From the NCBI GenBank assembly GCA_019241645.1, contig JAFAWQ010000035.1, positions 55,922 through 119,921 on the forward strand: a stretch of DNA of 64,000 nt, read 5' to 3'. This document shows, one piece after another, positions 28,193 to 37,210 of this stretch. The DNA comes from Alphaproteobacteria bacterium (lineage in GTDB: Bacteria; Pseudomonadota; Alphaproteobacteria; Micropepsales; Micropepsaceae). A model generated the notes under the pieces. That model saw only the letters and a list, made by a program, of their open reading frames with translations, ran no database searches and was not told where the DNA came from. The position numbers were made by a program, and so were the translations under genes. Each line of letters begins with the position of its first letter. Position 1 is the stretch's first letter.

Positions 28193-28288
28193 CGAAGCTC
28201 GCGTCGTGTCCGTCAGGTGCGGTTCCGGCTGTATTGTGCCGTGGCAAAATCCGCTATTGTGCGGCCGGGTGGGACAAGGGGAAGAACA

Positions 28289-28465
28289 ATGGACCCGAAG
28301 GAACTCCGGGCTCTTTTCGAGAAGAAGGCGACCGAAGGGCATGGTGAATTTGCCATCGCCTACGCGCTGCTCAGGCTCGCCGACACGCAGGCGGCACACA
28401 AGCAGCTCGCGGATGAGATCAAGGCTGTGGCGGCTGCGCTCGAGAAGACCGCCAAACAGCCCTGA
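28289..28465 (+). CDS. Small hypothetical protein
   Basis: A 58-residue protein starting MDPKELRALFEKKATEGHGEFAIAYALLRLADTQ (quoted in part for identification), almost entirely helical, with a second helix rich in Ala and Lys. The ATG at 28289 has AAGGGGAAG upstream at a good spacing. No domain is recognised; the length and helical character suggest a small cytoplasmic binding protein. It follows tRNA-Thr by about 100 bp and is convergent with the ROK kinase gene. The longer frame from 28217 starts in untranslated-looking sequence. Confidence 0.65.
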   Translation: MDPKELRALFEKKATEGHGEFAIAYALLRLADTQAAHKQLADEIKAVAAALEKTAKQP

Positions 28466-28494
28466 GGCGCCTCGGAGAGATCGCATCCGGTGCA

Positions 28495-29394
28495 TTATTC
28501 ATTCGCCGGCCAGAGCCACGCGGCGCCGCGCACGCCGCTCGAATCACCGTGGCGATTGCGCACGATTTTCGTCTCACCCTCCGGATTGAAACCATAAGCT
28601 TGCGCCCGGTGGGGTAATTCACTGTACAGGGCATCGATTTTCGATAGTCCGCCGCCCAATACGACGACGTCCGGATCGAGGATGTTGACGAGGGTGGCGA
28701 TGGCGCGCGCGAGGCGGTCGAAAAACCGCGCCATCACAGACGCGGCGTCCGCATCACCCGCCGCAGCAGCTGCGATGTCCGTGGCAGACAAACTGCGGCC
28801 GGTCTTCATCTGATATAGGGACGACAGCGCAGGCCCGCTGCACCAGGTCTCGATGCAGCCCCGTTTGCCGCAGTAGCATTCCGGGCCCGGGATTTCTTCC
28901 GGTGTTGGCCAGGGCAGGGGATTGTGTCCCCACTCCCCGGCGACGGCATGCGCGCCTGTCAGCACCTTGCCGCCAACACAGACGCCACCGCCCACACCCG
29001 TGCCCGCGATGATCCCGAACACCACGTTGCAACCTGCCGCGGCGCCGTCGGTTGCTTCCGAGAGCGCGAAGCAGTTCGCATCGTTCGCGGCGCGCACCGG
29101 ACGGCCGAGTGCTGCGCTGATATCGTGGTCCAGCGGATGGCCGATCAGGAGAGTGGAATTGGCATTTTTCACCAGGCCCGTCTTCGGGCTGACGATTCCG
29201 GGAATGGCCAGGCCAACGCTTCCGCGCGCGCCAAGTCGGCGTTCCGCGCGCAGCACGAGATCGCGAATCGCAGTTACGACCGCACCGTATGACTCGCGCG
29301 GAGTTGGAATGCGTTCCCGGACCAATTCCTCGCCTCGCGAGCCGAGCGCGAGAAGCTCGATTTTGGTGCCGCCGAGGTCAACGCCGATCCGCAT
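28495..29394 (-). CDS. ROK-family sugar kinase (fructokinase/manno-kinase type)
   Basis: A 299-residue ATP-dependent sugar kinase. The N-terminal phosphate loop GVDLGGTKIE, the catalytic-Asp region ANDANCFALSE, and the ATP loop GTGVGGG are intact. The zinc site follows the ROK pattern GHNPLPWP then CYCGKRGCIETWCSG (His plus three Cys). GHNPLPW resembles Mak-type fructo(manno)kinases more than NagK, but the substrate is an inference. It is downstream of DUF3572 with a 3-bp gap, so the two are one transcript. Confidence 0.88.
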   Translation of the reverse strand: MRIGVDLGGTKIELLALGSRGEELVRERIPTPRESYGAVVTAIRDLVLRAERRLGARGSVGLAIPGIVSPKTGLVKNANSTLLIGHPLDHDISAALGRPVRAANDANCFALSEATDGAAAGCNVVFGIIAGTGVGGGVCVGGKVLTGAHAVAGEWGHNPLPWPTPEEIPGPECYCGKRGCIETWCSGPALSSLYQMKTGRSLSATDIAAAAAGDADAASVMARFFDRLARAIATLVNILDPDVVVLGGGLSKIDALYSELPHRAQAYGFNPEGETKIVRNRHGDSSGVRGAAWLWPANE

Positions 29395-29397
29395 TGG

Positions 29398-29670
29398 TCA
29401 ACTGCCCAGTCGCGCGGCCGCAAGATGGACGCTCCTGAAATCGATCTGCTGCTCGCTGCAAAATTCGGCCAGCAGATCCTCGTTGGCGAGCAGAAAATCC
29501 AGCACGGCCACGAGTGTTTCGGGGTGGTCGGCCCGCGCCCGCAAGCTGGCCGGATCGGCCCCCGAGCTTGCGAGGAACCGGTGAAGAATTTCGGGCCGTC
29601 CGGCGATGAAGGCCAGCGCCTTCAGCGCGAGCGTCCCGCTCATTAACGGATCGGGGATGGGCTTAAGCAT
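29398..29670 (-). CDS. DUF3572 family protein
   Basis: A 90-residue protein of an alphaproteobacterial family of unknown function. The conserved core is [30 protein letters not shown] at residues 15-44, then [19 protein letters not shown] and the C-terminal AAARLGS. It is predicted to be all helical and cytoplasmic. In relatives it is typically found beside divK, as here: it is divergent from divK with 175 bp between. It shares a transcript with the ROK kinase gene. Confidence 0.82.
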   Translation of the reverse strand: MLKPIPDPLMSGTLALKALAFIAGRPEILHRFLASSGADPASLRARADHPETLVAVLDFLLANEDLLAEFCSEQQIDFRSVHLAAARLGS

Positions 29671-29845
29671 GCGGATTTCCGGTGCACTTTCCCAGGGGTT
29701 GGAGTCTCCGTCCGGCGATTGTCAAGAGAGCGTTAAGACATTGCGCCTAATACTCGCAAACCGCATTTCGGCGCGTCGACAAGTGCCACGCCGGCGGGCA
29801 GACGGCACAGGGGCGGGCGGGCCCGCTGGGGCTCTGGAGATCGGA

Positions 29846-30220
29846 ATGGACGTAAGAACCAAGACCGTGCTCATCGTCGAGGACAATGAGCTCAACATGA
29901 AGCTTTTCCACGATCTTCTGGATGCACATGGCTACAACATCCTTCAGACAAAGGATGGCATGGAGGCTCTGGATATTGCCCGCGAGCATCGTCCCGACCT
30001 GATCCTGATGGACATCCAGCTGCCCGAAGTATCCGGCCTCGAGGTCACCAAATGGCTCAAGGAAGACGATGCGCTGAAGGCCATCCCGGTTGTCGCGGTC
30101 ACGGCCTTCGCCATGAAGGGGGACGAGGAAGTGATTCGTCAGGGAGGGTGCGAGGCCTATATCTCGAAACCGATTTCGGTGCCGGGGTTCCTGGACACTG
30201 TGCGCCGCTTCATCGGCTAG
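29846..30220 (+). CDS. divK: Single-domain response regulator DivK
   Basis: A cell-cycle polarity regulator that carries phosphate between PleC/DivJ-type kinases and downstream targets. 124 residues, one receiver domain and nothing else. The acidic pocket is VEDNE, the phospho-acceptor Asp56 is in [13 protein letters not shown], the conserved Thr is in [12 protein letters not shown], and Lys is in YISKPIS. It is followed 4 bp later by pleD, the same arrangement as in Caulobacter crescentus. A GAGTC (CcrM-type GANTC) site lies at 29702-29706 in the upstream region. Confidence 0.92.
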   Translation: MDVRTKTVLIVEDNELNMKLFHDLLDAHGYNILQTKDGMEALDIAREHRPDLILMDIQLPEVSGLEVTKWLKEDDALKAIPVVAVTAFAMKGDEEVIRQGGCEAYISKPISVPGFLDTVRRFIG

Positions 30221-30224
30221 TCCC

Positions 30225-31598
30225 ATGTCCGCGCGCGTCCTTGTCGTCGACGATATCCTCTCCAATGTAAAACTGCTCGAAGCCAAGCTCGCCGCGGAAT
30301 ATTTCGAGGTCGTGACCGCCTATAGCGGGGTCGAGGCGCTTGCCAAGGTCGAGGAGCACGAGCCGGACATCGTGCTGCTGGATGTGATGATGCCGGGCAT
30401 GGACGGTTTCGAGGCCTGCCGCCGCATCAAGCAAAATCCGAAAACCGCCCACCTTCCCGTGGTGATGGTGACGGCGCTCGACCAGCCCTCGGATCGGGTG
30501 GCTGGTCTGGAGTCCGGCGCAGACGATTTTCTGACCAAGCCGGTGGATGACGCGGCGCTATTCGCGCGCGTCCGCAGCCTGGTGCGTCTCAAAATGATGA
30601 CGGACGAGCTGCGCATGCGAGAGGAGACGGGCCAGACCATGGGCCTGATCGATGCGGCGCAGACGCTGGTCGAATCCTCGGCTCCAACCGGGCGCGTGCT
30701 GGTGATCGAGGACCGTCCGGAATCGGTCTCCGCGTTCCGCTCCGCGCTGAACGGCAAGAACGAAGTTTGCGCTGTCGACAGCTTCGAAGAAGCGTTGGTT
30801 CAGGTCCGCAGCGCCGATCCGGACCTTATCGTTGTGAGCCTGGGCTTGCGCGGCTTCGACGGCTTGCGTCTGTGCTCGCAACTGCGCTCCCTGCCGCAAG
30901 CGCGGAACATTCCCATTCTGGTGATCGTGAACGATGGCGACCGCCGCAAGCTGACCCAGGCGCTCGAGATGGGGGTAAACGATTATCTCACGCGGCCGAT
31001 CGACAAAAACGAGCTGGTGGCACGCGTGCGGACGCAATTGCGCAAGAAGAGCTATGCCGACCGCTTGCGGCACAACATGCAGCTCAGCCTCGAAATGGCA
31101 ATCACCGACCAGCTGACCGGTCTGCACAACCGCCGCTACATGAGCCGCCATCTCGACACGCTGCTTACAAGCGCGGAACGGGCAGAGCGCCCGCTCGCCT
31201 TCCTGATCATGGATATCGATCACTTCAAGGCAGTGAACGATACCTATGGTCACGATTCCGGCGATGAAGTGCTGCGCGAATTCGCCAGCCGCATTTCCGC
31301 CAATGTGCGCGGCATCGATCTGGCCTGCCGATATGGCGGCGAAGAATTCGTCGTGGTGATGCCCGACACCGATGTGGATTTTGCTGCCACGGTCGCGGAA
31401 CGCCTTCGACGCAGCGTGGAATCGGTGCCCTTCGCGATCAGCCGGGAGCCGCACAAGCTGAACATCACCATCAGTATCGGCATCGCCGCATCCGACGAAA
31501 CCGGCGACACTGCCGATGCCCTGCTGCACCGCGCCGACAAAGCGCTCTACCGCGCCAAGCGCGAAGGCCGCAATCGCGTGGTCGCCACGGCCGCCTAG
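30225..31598 (+). CDS. pleD: PleD-type response regulator diguanylate cyclase
   Basis: Makes cyclic di-GMP at one cell pole on phosphorylation and drives stalk/motility transitions in Caulobacter. 457 residues. First receiver with phospho-acceptor Asp53 (LLDVMMPGMDG); second receiver-like domain about 155-275 in which the Asp is replaced by Ser (VVSLGLRGFDG), as expected for the adaptor domain. The GGDEF domain (about 290-455) has the active-site GGEEF at 371-375. The allosteric inhibition site RGID is at 362-365, five residues before it, so product feedback should operate. Operon with divK. Confidence 0.95.
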   Translation: MSARVLVVDDILSNVKLLEAKLAAEYFEVVTAYSGVEALAKVEEHEPDIVLLDVMMPGMDGFEACRRIKQNPKTAHLPVVMVTALDQPSDRVAGLESGADDFLTKPVDDAALFARVRSLVRLKMMTDELRMREETGQTMGLIDAAQTLVESSAPTGRVLVIEDRPESVSAFRSALNGKNEVCAVDSFEEALVQVRSADPDLIVVSLGLRGFDGLRLCSQLRSLPQARNIPILVIVNDGDRRKLTQALEMGVNDYLTRPIDKNELVARVRTQLRKKSYADRLRHNMQLSLEMAITDQLTGLHNRRYMSRHLDTLLTSAERAERPLAFLIMDIDHFKAVNDTYGHDSGDEVLREFASRISANVRGIDLACRYGGEEFVVVMPDTDVDFAATVAERLRRSVESVPFAISREPHKLNITISIGIAASDETGDTADALLHRADKALYRAKREGRNRVVATAA

Positions 31599-31602
31599 CT
31601 GC

Positions 31603-32382
31603 TCACGGCAAACTTGATGACATGCCCAGGAAGCGGTTGAGCGCGATATCGAGCCCCGCCTTTGGAATATCGTGATCGCCGTCGAACGGCTCGAAACGCA
31701 CATCGTAACCTGCGCTTCTCAGGCGGCTGGAAATGTCTCTTCCCATGCCGAAATCGATCACACGGTCGCGGCGCCCATGCGACAGGAACACGCGCGGCCG
31801 TCCAAAGCCCATCGGCGCATGGAAGAACCCGGCCGAGAAGGCGAGCACGTCGCTGAACAGATCGCCGTTTGCGAGTCCGAGCGAAATGGCAAACGAGCCG
31901 CCATCGGAAAAGCCGCCAAGCGCGATGTGTCTTGGATCGATGGTGGTAGCAGAGAACACGGCCTTCATCGCCGCATCGACGGTTGCGGTATCCGGGCATG
32001 CGGGCGCACGATGCAGATCCCAGGTCAGGCCGCGCGACGTCGGCGCGAGGAGAAGGAAGCCCCGCGCCTCGGCCACTTCCCGCAAAGTCTTTGCCATCAA
32101 AGCGCCATTTTCGCCCGCGCCGTGCAGGAATACGAGGAGGGGTGCCGGTTTCAGAGCGTCGAAATTCGCAGGGGCATATAGGACCGCATCGCGGGTGCGA
32201 TCGTCCTTGTTCGGGCCGAGAAGGCTGTAGCCTTTTGGCGGCGATGGCTCCGCCGGAGTTCCGAGTCGCGGACGGGCGGTGAGGCGGCCGGTTTCCCTTG
32301 CGGAGTCGCCGGCGTGTGCAGAAAGCGGCAGCGCCATCGCGGCAAGCTGGGCAAGCGCAAGGCGGCGGCTTATGCATTCCAT
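31603..32382 (-). CDS. Exported alpha/beta-hydrolase (phospholipase/carboxylesterase-like)
   Basis: A 259-residue hydrolase with an N-terminal signal sequence containing a twin Arg (SRRLALAQLAAMALPLSAHA), so Tat or Sec export is possible. The oxyanion strand is LLVFLHGAGENG and the nucleophile Ser is in GGFSDGGSF (GxSxG). The catalytic Asp is plausibly in SHGRRDRVIDFG and the His in DGDHDIPKAG. This pattern matches the COG0400 carboxylesterase group. It is convergent with pleD (5 bp between stops). A start at 32400 is also possible. Confidence 0.82.
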   Translation of the reverse strand: MECISRRLALAQLAAMALPLSAHAGDSARETGRLTARPRLGTPAEPSPPKGYSLLGPNKDDRTRDAVLYAPANFDALKPAPLLVFLHGAGENGALMAKTLREVAEARGFLLLAPTSRGLTWDLHRAPACPDTATVDAAMKAVFSATTIDPRHIALGGFSDGGSFAISLGLANGDLFSDVLAFSAGFFHAPMGFGRPRVFLSHGRRDRVIDFGMGRDISSRLRSAGYDVRFEPFDGDHDIPKAGLDIALNRFLGMSSSLP

Positions 32383-32452
32383 TGCGACAAATTCAGCCAT
32401 TGGAAGGCCATCACGCCACTCACGCCTGCGTGTGCAAACCTTTCTGTTCTTG

Positions 32453-34075
32453 TCAGTTTTGATTGCTCGCGGCCGCGTATAAAGATTGTTCCTGCAGCCG
32501 CTCCGCCGCCAGGGACTGCACTCTCACGTAGTCAGTCTTGCCCGTCCCTAGAATCGGAACCTCGTCCACATGCACGATGCGGCGGGGCACGGCGATTTCG
32601 GGCACGCCGTGATCTTGCGCCCAACCGAGAACGTCCGCTCGCGAGGCACCCGGGCAAGTCGTCACCAGCACGATCTGTTCGCCTTTGCGGCTATCCGGCA
32701 CGGCAACGGAAGCGTGGCGGTGCTCCGGCCAGAGAGCCGATGCGCAATTCTCCACGACAGCGAGGGAGACAATTTCGCCGCCCAGTTTCGCAAACCGCTT
32801 GAGCCGCCCCCTGATGGTGATGAAGCCTTCCTCGTCGATGCTGACGATGTCACCTGTATCGTGCCAGCCATTCGGCGGCGGCTGGATGATGCCGGGGCGG
32901 CCGGCAAGCACATAGCCGAGCATGATGTTCGGGCCTTTCACCTGAAGTCTGCCTGCATTCGGCATGCCTTCGACCGGCTCCAGCCGCGCCTCGATGCCCT
33001 GCATCAGATGGCCCACGGTGCCGTGCCGATTTGCTCCGGGCTGATTGGCGGCGATTACCGGCGAAGCTTCGGTGACGCCGTAGCCTTCGAGCAGTTCCAG
33101 TCCCTGTTTGCGCACGAGCAGGGCGCGTGTCTCCTCACGCAGGCGTTCAGCGCCGCACACGGCCAACCGCACCGAACTCAGATCGCCCGGCTCGCCGGCG
33201 CGCGCGTATTGGGAGATAAAGGTGTCGGTGGAGAGCAGGATGGTCGCGCCGGACGCCTTGATCCGCCGCATGATCTCATGCGGCTGCAGCGGCGTGGGAT
33301 GCAGCACGTCCCGGATACCGAGCATCAACGGCATCAGCACGCCGACCGTCAGGCCGAAGGAATGAAAGGTCGGCAGCGGGTTGAACAGAATGTCCGTCCG
33401 GTAAATTGCCAGATGCGACCGCACCTGCTCGGCGTTGGAAAGAAGGTTGCGGTGCGACAGCGCTACGGCTTTCGGCTCGCCTTCCGTTCCGGAGGTGAAG
33501 AGGAACACGGCCGGCGCATCTTCGCCGGGCCGGCAGGCGACCAGTCCCGGCAGAAGCCGGCCAACAACGGCTGCGATCTTGTCTGTCAGCGACAGGTTGG
33601 CTCGTACGTCCTCCAGATAGACAAACTCGACGAGATCGCGGAGCCCGGAGACCAACTCTTCGAGCTTTGCCAACTTGAGGAACCGGCGCGCGGTAATCAC
33701 GCGGCGCACTTGCGCGGTGCGGACGGCGCTCTTTAGTCCCGCCACGCCGGACGTGAAATTCAGCATCGCCGGCACCCGGCCATAGGCGCTGAGTGCAAAG
33801 AAAGCGATCACGGCCCCCGCGCTTGTCGGGAGCAGGATCCCGACGGCATCTCCCGACCGCGTGCCCTTCTTCAGGGCATGGCCGAGCGCGAACGACGCCT
33901 GCGTCAGGTCGTTGTAGGTAAGCGTGCGCTCGTCCCCGTCCACCAGGGCAACGGTCTTGCCGCCAAACTCCGCACGGGCAGTTAGCAGGGCGTGAAATAC
34001 AGATCGATCTGCCCGCGTGATGTCGAGAGGCACGATCTCCTCGCCCGAAGCCGCGGCGATGGTGGCAAGCGTCAT
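32453..34075 (-). CDS. AMP-dependent acyl-CoA/acyl-ACP synthetase
   Basis: An ANL-superfamily adenylating enzyme of about 540 residues that activates a fatty acid with ATP. AMP-binding motif A5 appears as FLFTSGTEGEPKAVALSHRNLL, then GYGVTEASP, and the late GWHDTGDIVSIDEEGFITIRGRLKRFAKLGGE. The catalytic Lys lies near the C-terminus (TGKTDYVRV). The overall pattern resembles the synthetase half of the bifunctional Aas 2-acylglycerophosphoethanolamine acyltransferase, so a role in recycling free fatty acids for lipid repair is an inference. No signal peptide. It is divergent from glpX. Confidence 0.85.
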   Translation of the reverse strand: MTLATIAAASGEEIVPLDITRADRSVFHALLTARAEFGGKTVALVDGDERTLTYNDLTQASFALGHALKKGTRSGDAVGILLPTSAGAVIAFFALSAYGRVPAMLNFTSGVAGLKSAVRTAQVRRVITARRFLKLAKLEELVSGLRDLVEFVYLEDVRANLSLTDKIAAVVGRLLPGLVACRPGEDAPAVFLFTSGTEGEPKAVALSHRNLLSNAEQVRSHLAIYRTDILFNPLPTFHSFGLTVGVLMPLMLGIRDVLHPTPLQPHEIMRRIKASGATILLSTDTFISQYARAGEPGDLSSVRLAVCGAERLREETRALLVRKQGLELLEGYGVTEASPVIAANQPGANRHGTVGHLMQGIEARLEPVEGMPNAGRLQVKGPNIMLGYVLAGRPGIIQPPPNGWHDTGDIVSIDEEGFITIRGRLKRFAKLGGEIVSLAVVENCASALWPEHRHASVAVPDSRKGEQIVLVTTCPGASRADVLGWAQDHGVPEIAVPRRIVHVDEVPILGTGKTDYVRVQSLAAERLQEQSLYAAASNQN

Positions 34076-34220
34076 GGCATCAATGTAGCGCGACCGGGCA
34101 ATGGGCCAAACAATGGTGTACTGGCCAAGGGGATGCCCCATTCACAGTTTTCGCACGAACCCGCCATCGGATAAGGCTACAATGGCATCCGGCAGCGAAA
34201 ACGAATCGGCGGGGTAAGGC

Positions 34221-35180
34221 ATGGGACAAGGACTGGATCGCGCCTTCGCGCTGGAGGCGGTCCGCGTGACCGAGGCGGCCGCCATCGCGGCGGCAAAGCA
34301 GATTGGGCGCGGCCAGGAAAAAGCCGCCGATCATGCCGCGGTAGAGGCGATGCGCACGGCTTTCAACCAGCTCCCCATCGATGGCACGGTGGTGATCGGC
34401 GAGGGCGAGCGCGATGAAGCCCCCATGCTGTACATCGGCGAGAAGGTGGGAAGCGGCGGCCTTGCCGTCGATATCGCGCTCGATCCGCTGGAAGGCACCA
34501 CGCTGACCGCCAAGGCGCTGCCCAACGCGCTGGCGGTGATGGCGATGGCCGAGCCCGGCACCCTACTCAACGCGCCGGACACCTACATGGATAAAATCGC
34601 CATCGGCCCCGGTTATCCGGAAGGAACCATCGATCTCGACGCCGAGCCTGCCGCCAACATCGTCAGTCTCGCAAAAGCCAAAGGCGTACCGCCCCATGAG
34701 ATCACCGCGCTCATTCTGGAGCGCTCTCGCCACGAGGGGATTATCGCCTCCGTTCGCAGGGCTGGCGCTGCGGTGCGGCTGATCACCGATGGCGACGTGG
34801 CGGGCGTGATCGCCACCACCGATCCACAGACCGGCGTCGACATTTACATGGGCCAGGGCGGAGCGCCGGAAGGCGTGCTGGCGGCGGCGGCGCTGCGTTG
34901 CGTGGGCGGGCAGATGCAGACGCGGCTGGTGTTCCGCAACGACGACGAGCGGGCAAGAGCGGCGAAATGGGGCGTAACCGACCTCAAGCGCAAATACTTG
35001 CTGATGGATCTGGCATCGGGAGACGTGATCTTTGCCGCCACCGGCGTCACTGACGGCTCGATGCTCTCCGGCGTGCATGTGCAGGGCGAGTTCATTACCA
35101 CCGAAAGCATTGTCATGCGCTCGGCCACGCACACGGTGCGCTGGGTGAAGGGAAAGCATTTGCGCAAACATGCTGGCTGA
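34221..35180 (+). CDS. glpX: Fructose-1,6-bisphosphatase class II
   Basis: Dephosphorylates fructose 1,6-bisphosphate in gluconeogenesis. 319 residues, the usual GlpX length. Metal and substrate motifs are GEGERDEAPMLYIGE, the DPLEGTT loop, LITDGDVAGVI, GGAPEGVLAAAALR and ATGVTDGSMLSGV. The ATG at 34221 follows GGGGTAAGGC. The 3' end overlaps the start of recJ by 11 bp, so the two are co-translated; the pairing of glpX with recJ is common in alphaproteobacteria. Confidence 0.95.
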   Translation: MGQGLDRAFALEAVRVTEAAAIAAAKQIGRGQEKAADHAAVEAMRTAFNQLPIDGTVVIGEGERDEAPMLYIGEKVGSGGLAVDIALDPLEGTTLTAKALPNALAVMAMAEPGTLLNAPDTYMDKIAIGPGYPEGTIDLDAEPAANIVSLAKAKGVPPHEITALILERSRHEGIIASVRRAGAAVRLITDGDVAGVIATTDPQTGVDIYMGQGGAPEGVLAAAALRCVGGQMQTRLVFRNDDERARAAKWGVTDLKRKYLLMDLASGDVIFAATGVTDGSMLSGVHVQGEFITTESIVMRSATHTVRWVKGKHLRKHAG

Positions 35181-36954
35181 AGCTTTCGCGCCATTGCCGC
35201 ATGCCTTCCGGGTCGCCACTTCCTTCTCCGGACGCAACTGGCGGCTGCGCGAGCGGAATGCCGGTGCCGCGCAGATTCTGTCTCGTACAGCGAACCTGCC
35301 GCTGCTGTTATGCGAGCTGCTGCATGCGCGCGGGGTTGGCGCGGGCGACGTCGATGATTTTCTCTATCCGACCTTGAAGCGCCTGCTGCCGGAGCCGCTG
35401 CTGCTCTCCGATATGCACAAGGCGGTGGAGCGGGCGAAGGCCGCCATCGAGCGTGGCGAGAAGATCGCCGTGTTCGGCGACTACGATGTCGATGGCTCGT
35501 GTGCTTCGGCGCTGCTCTGCGAGTTCTTCACGGCGCTTGGGCAGCCGGCGAGCGTCTATATTCCGGATCGCATGACGGAAGGCTACGGCCCCAATGGACC
35601 GGCGTTGTTGAAGCTGAAAGACGAGGGAGCGTCAGTGGTCATTACCGCCGATTGCGGCGCGGCGGCCACGGCGGCGCTCAGGGTCGCGCGCGATGCGGGG
35701 CTGGATGTGATCGTGCTCGATCACCATGCCGTGGAAATGTCACCACCAGCACTGGCGCATGTGAATCCCAATCAGCCAGGTGACTCCTCAGGACTGAAGC
35801 ACCTCTGCGCCACGGGCGTGACGTTCCTGTTCCTCGTGGCGCTGAATCGTTCGCTGCGTGCAAGCGGTTGGTACGTTGCAAACGGGTTCGCCGAGCCCGA
35901 TCTGCGCGAGCACATCGATCTCGTGGCCCTGGCGACGGTGTGCGATGTGATGCCGCTTGTGGGTGTCAACCGTGCTTTCGTGCGCATGGGTTTGGCGCGG
36001 CTCTCGACCCTGGCGCGGCCGGGCTTTGCAGCGCTGGCGCAGATCGCCAACGTGACGCCGCCTTGCACGCCGCACCATCTGGGCTTCGTGTTCGGACCGC
36101 GCATCAATGCCGGCGGACGGGTGGGGCGATGCAGCCTCGGGGTCGAATTGCTAATCGCCAAGACTGGCGCCGAGGCGCTGGCGCAATCGCTCGACCTTCA
36201 CAACCGGGAGCGTCGCGCCATTGAGTCCACGATCATGGACGAGGCGATGGCGCTGGCCGCTGTGCAGCTGGACTCGCCTATCCTGCTGCTGGATGGGGAT
36301 GGCTGGCATTCCGGCGTGGTGGGGATCATCGCCGGACGCTTGAGAGAACGCTTCAACAAACCGGCTTTCGCAATTGGATTTGAAGGAGAAATTGGACGCG
36401 GCTCGGCGCGCTCCGTGCCCGGGTTCGATCTCGGCGCGGTGGTCCGCGCCGCCTGCGCCAAGGGCATCCTCGATGGCGGCGGCGGACACGCGATGGCCGC
36501 CGGCGTCTCGCTCAGGCGGGAGAAGCTGGAGGAGTTCCGCGCCTTCCTCGCGGCGCACGGCACCGCTGCCGAAACCCACTGCGCAGCGGCGAAAGTGATC
36601 AGCATCGACGCGCTTGCTTCCTGCGCCGGCAGCACGGTTTCGCTCACCGATGAGATCGGCCGCCTGGGCCCATTCGGTGCCGGCAATGCCGAGCCTCTGC
36701 TGGCGCTGCCGGACGTGCGCGTCGCCTTCGCGGATGTGGTCGGTCGTGACCACGTGAAGCTGCAGCTTCAAGGCGACGATGGCGCGAGGCTGGAGGCCAT
36801 CGCCTTTCGCTCGGCGAGCGCGCCGCTGGGGCAGGGGTTGCTCGCTTCCCGCGGGAAGCCGGTTCACGTGGCGGGATATCTGCGCGCCGATGAATGGAAC
36901 GGCCGCCGCCGCGTTCAGCTGCGGGTGGAGGATGCTGCTGCAGCTGGCGTTTGA
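35170..36954 (+). CDS. recJ: Single-stranded-DNA 5'-3' exonuclease RecJ
   Basis: Degrades single-stranded DNA in recombination, mismatch and base-excision repair. 594 residues. DHH motifs: VFGDYDVDGSCASALL (motif I), VVITADCGA (motif II), VIVLDHHAVE (motif III), VALATVCDVMPL (motif IV), then the DHHA1 domain with GGGGHAMAAG and the C-terminal OB-type domain. The start ATG lies inside the 3' end of glpX. A palindromic repeat and tRNA-Glu follow. The sequence is complete with no frameshift. Confidence 0.95.
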   Translation: MLAEAFAPLPHAFRVATSFSGRNWRLRERNAGAAQILSRTANLPLLLCELLHARGVGAGDVDDFLYPTLKRLLPEPLLLSDMHKAVERAKAAIERGEKIAVFGDYDVDGSCASALLCEFFTALGQPASVYIPDRMTEGYGPNGPALLKLKDEGASVVITADCGAAATAALRVARDAGLDVIVLDHHAVEMSPPALAHVNPNQPGDSSGLKHLCATGVTFLFLVALNRSLRASGWYVANGFAEPDLREHIDLVALATVCDVMPLVGVNRAFVRMGLARLSTLARPGFAALAQIANVTPPCTPHHLGFVFGPRINAGGRVGRCSLGVELLIAKTGAEALAQSLDLHNRERRAIESTIMDEAMALAAVQLDSPILLLDGDGWHSGVVGIIAGRLRERFNKPAFAIGFEGEIGRGSARSVPGFDLGAVVRAACAKGILDGGGGHAMAAGVSLRREKLEEFRAFLAAHGTAAETHCAAAKVISIDALASCAGSTVSLTDEIGRLGPFGAGNAEPLLALPDVRVAFADVVGRDHVKLQLQGDDGARLEAIAFRSASAPLGQGLLASRGKPVHVAGYLRADEWNGRRRVQLRVEDAAAAGV

Positions 36955-36975
36955 AGCGTATTGCTTATGCGTCGA

Positions 36976-37007
36976 CTTATCCTCCCCCGCTGGCGGGGGA
37001 GGATAAG
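36976..37007. repeat. GC-rich palindrome (dispersed intergenic repeat, copy 1)
   Basis: CTTATCCTCCCCCGC (36976-36990) is perfectly complementary to 36993-37007, with only a 2-base centre. A related palindrome with the same CCTCCCCC/GGGGGAGG core lies at 40712-40738. Confidence 0.7.
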
Positions 37008-37082
37008 AACCGCTCTGCACGGAGTCGCCGAGCCAATCTTGCGCGGGCGAACCCTCGCGGGTATAGCCGCGAACACCAGCGC

Positions 37083-37157
37083 GCGCCCTTCGTCTATCGG
37101 TTAGGACTCAAGATTTTCAATCTTGCAAGAGGGGTTCGACTCCCCTAGGGCGCGCCA
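37083..37157 (+). tRNA. tRNA-Glu (anticodon TTC)
   Basis: A 75-base cloverleaf including CCA. The acceptor GCGCCCT (37083-37089) pairs with AGGGCGC (37147-37153), then discriminator G and CCA. The anticodon stem is AAGAT/ATCTT with loop TTTTCAA (TTC), and the T-arm is AGGGGTTCGACTCCCCT. A degenerate copy of its 3' two-thirds lies 843 bp downstream. Confidence 0.97.
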
Positions 37158-37186
37158 CCGCTCGCGACACGAGCGGACACGGATTT
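37158..37186 (+). terminator. Terminator hairpin of tRNA-Glu
   Basis: CCGCTCG (37158-37164) pairs with CGAGCGG (37170-37176) over a 5-base loop, directly after the CCA, with a short T-run (ATTTTC) at 37182-37187. Confidence 0.55.
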
Positions 37187-37210
37187 TCTGTGATGCGCGC
37201 GATCTTTGCT

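Noticed and set aside
30558..31703. Long minus-strand frame across pleD
   Set aside because: The plus strand carries complete receiver and GGDEF motifs; the antisense product has no family resemblance.
36976..37007. Insertion-sequence end
   Set aside because: No transposase gene or target duplication nearby; better described as an intergenic palindrome.
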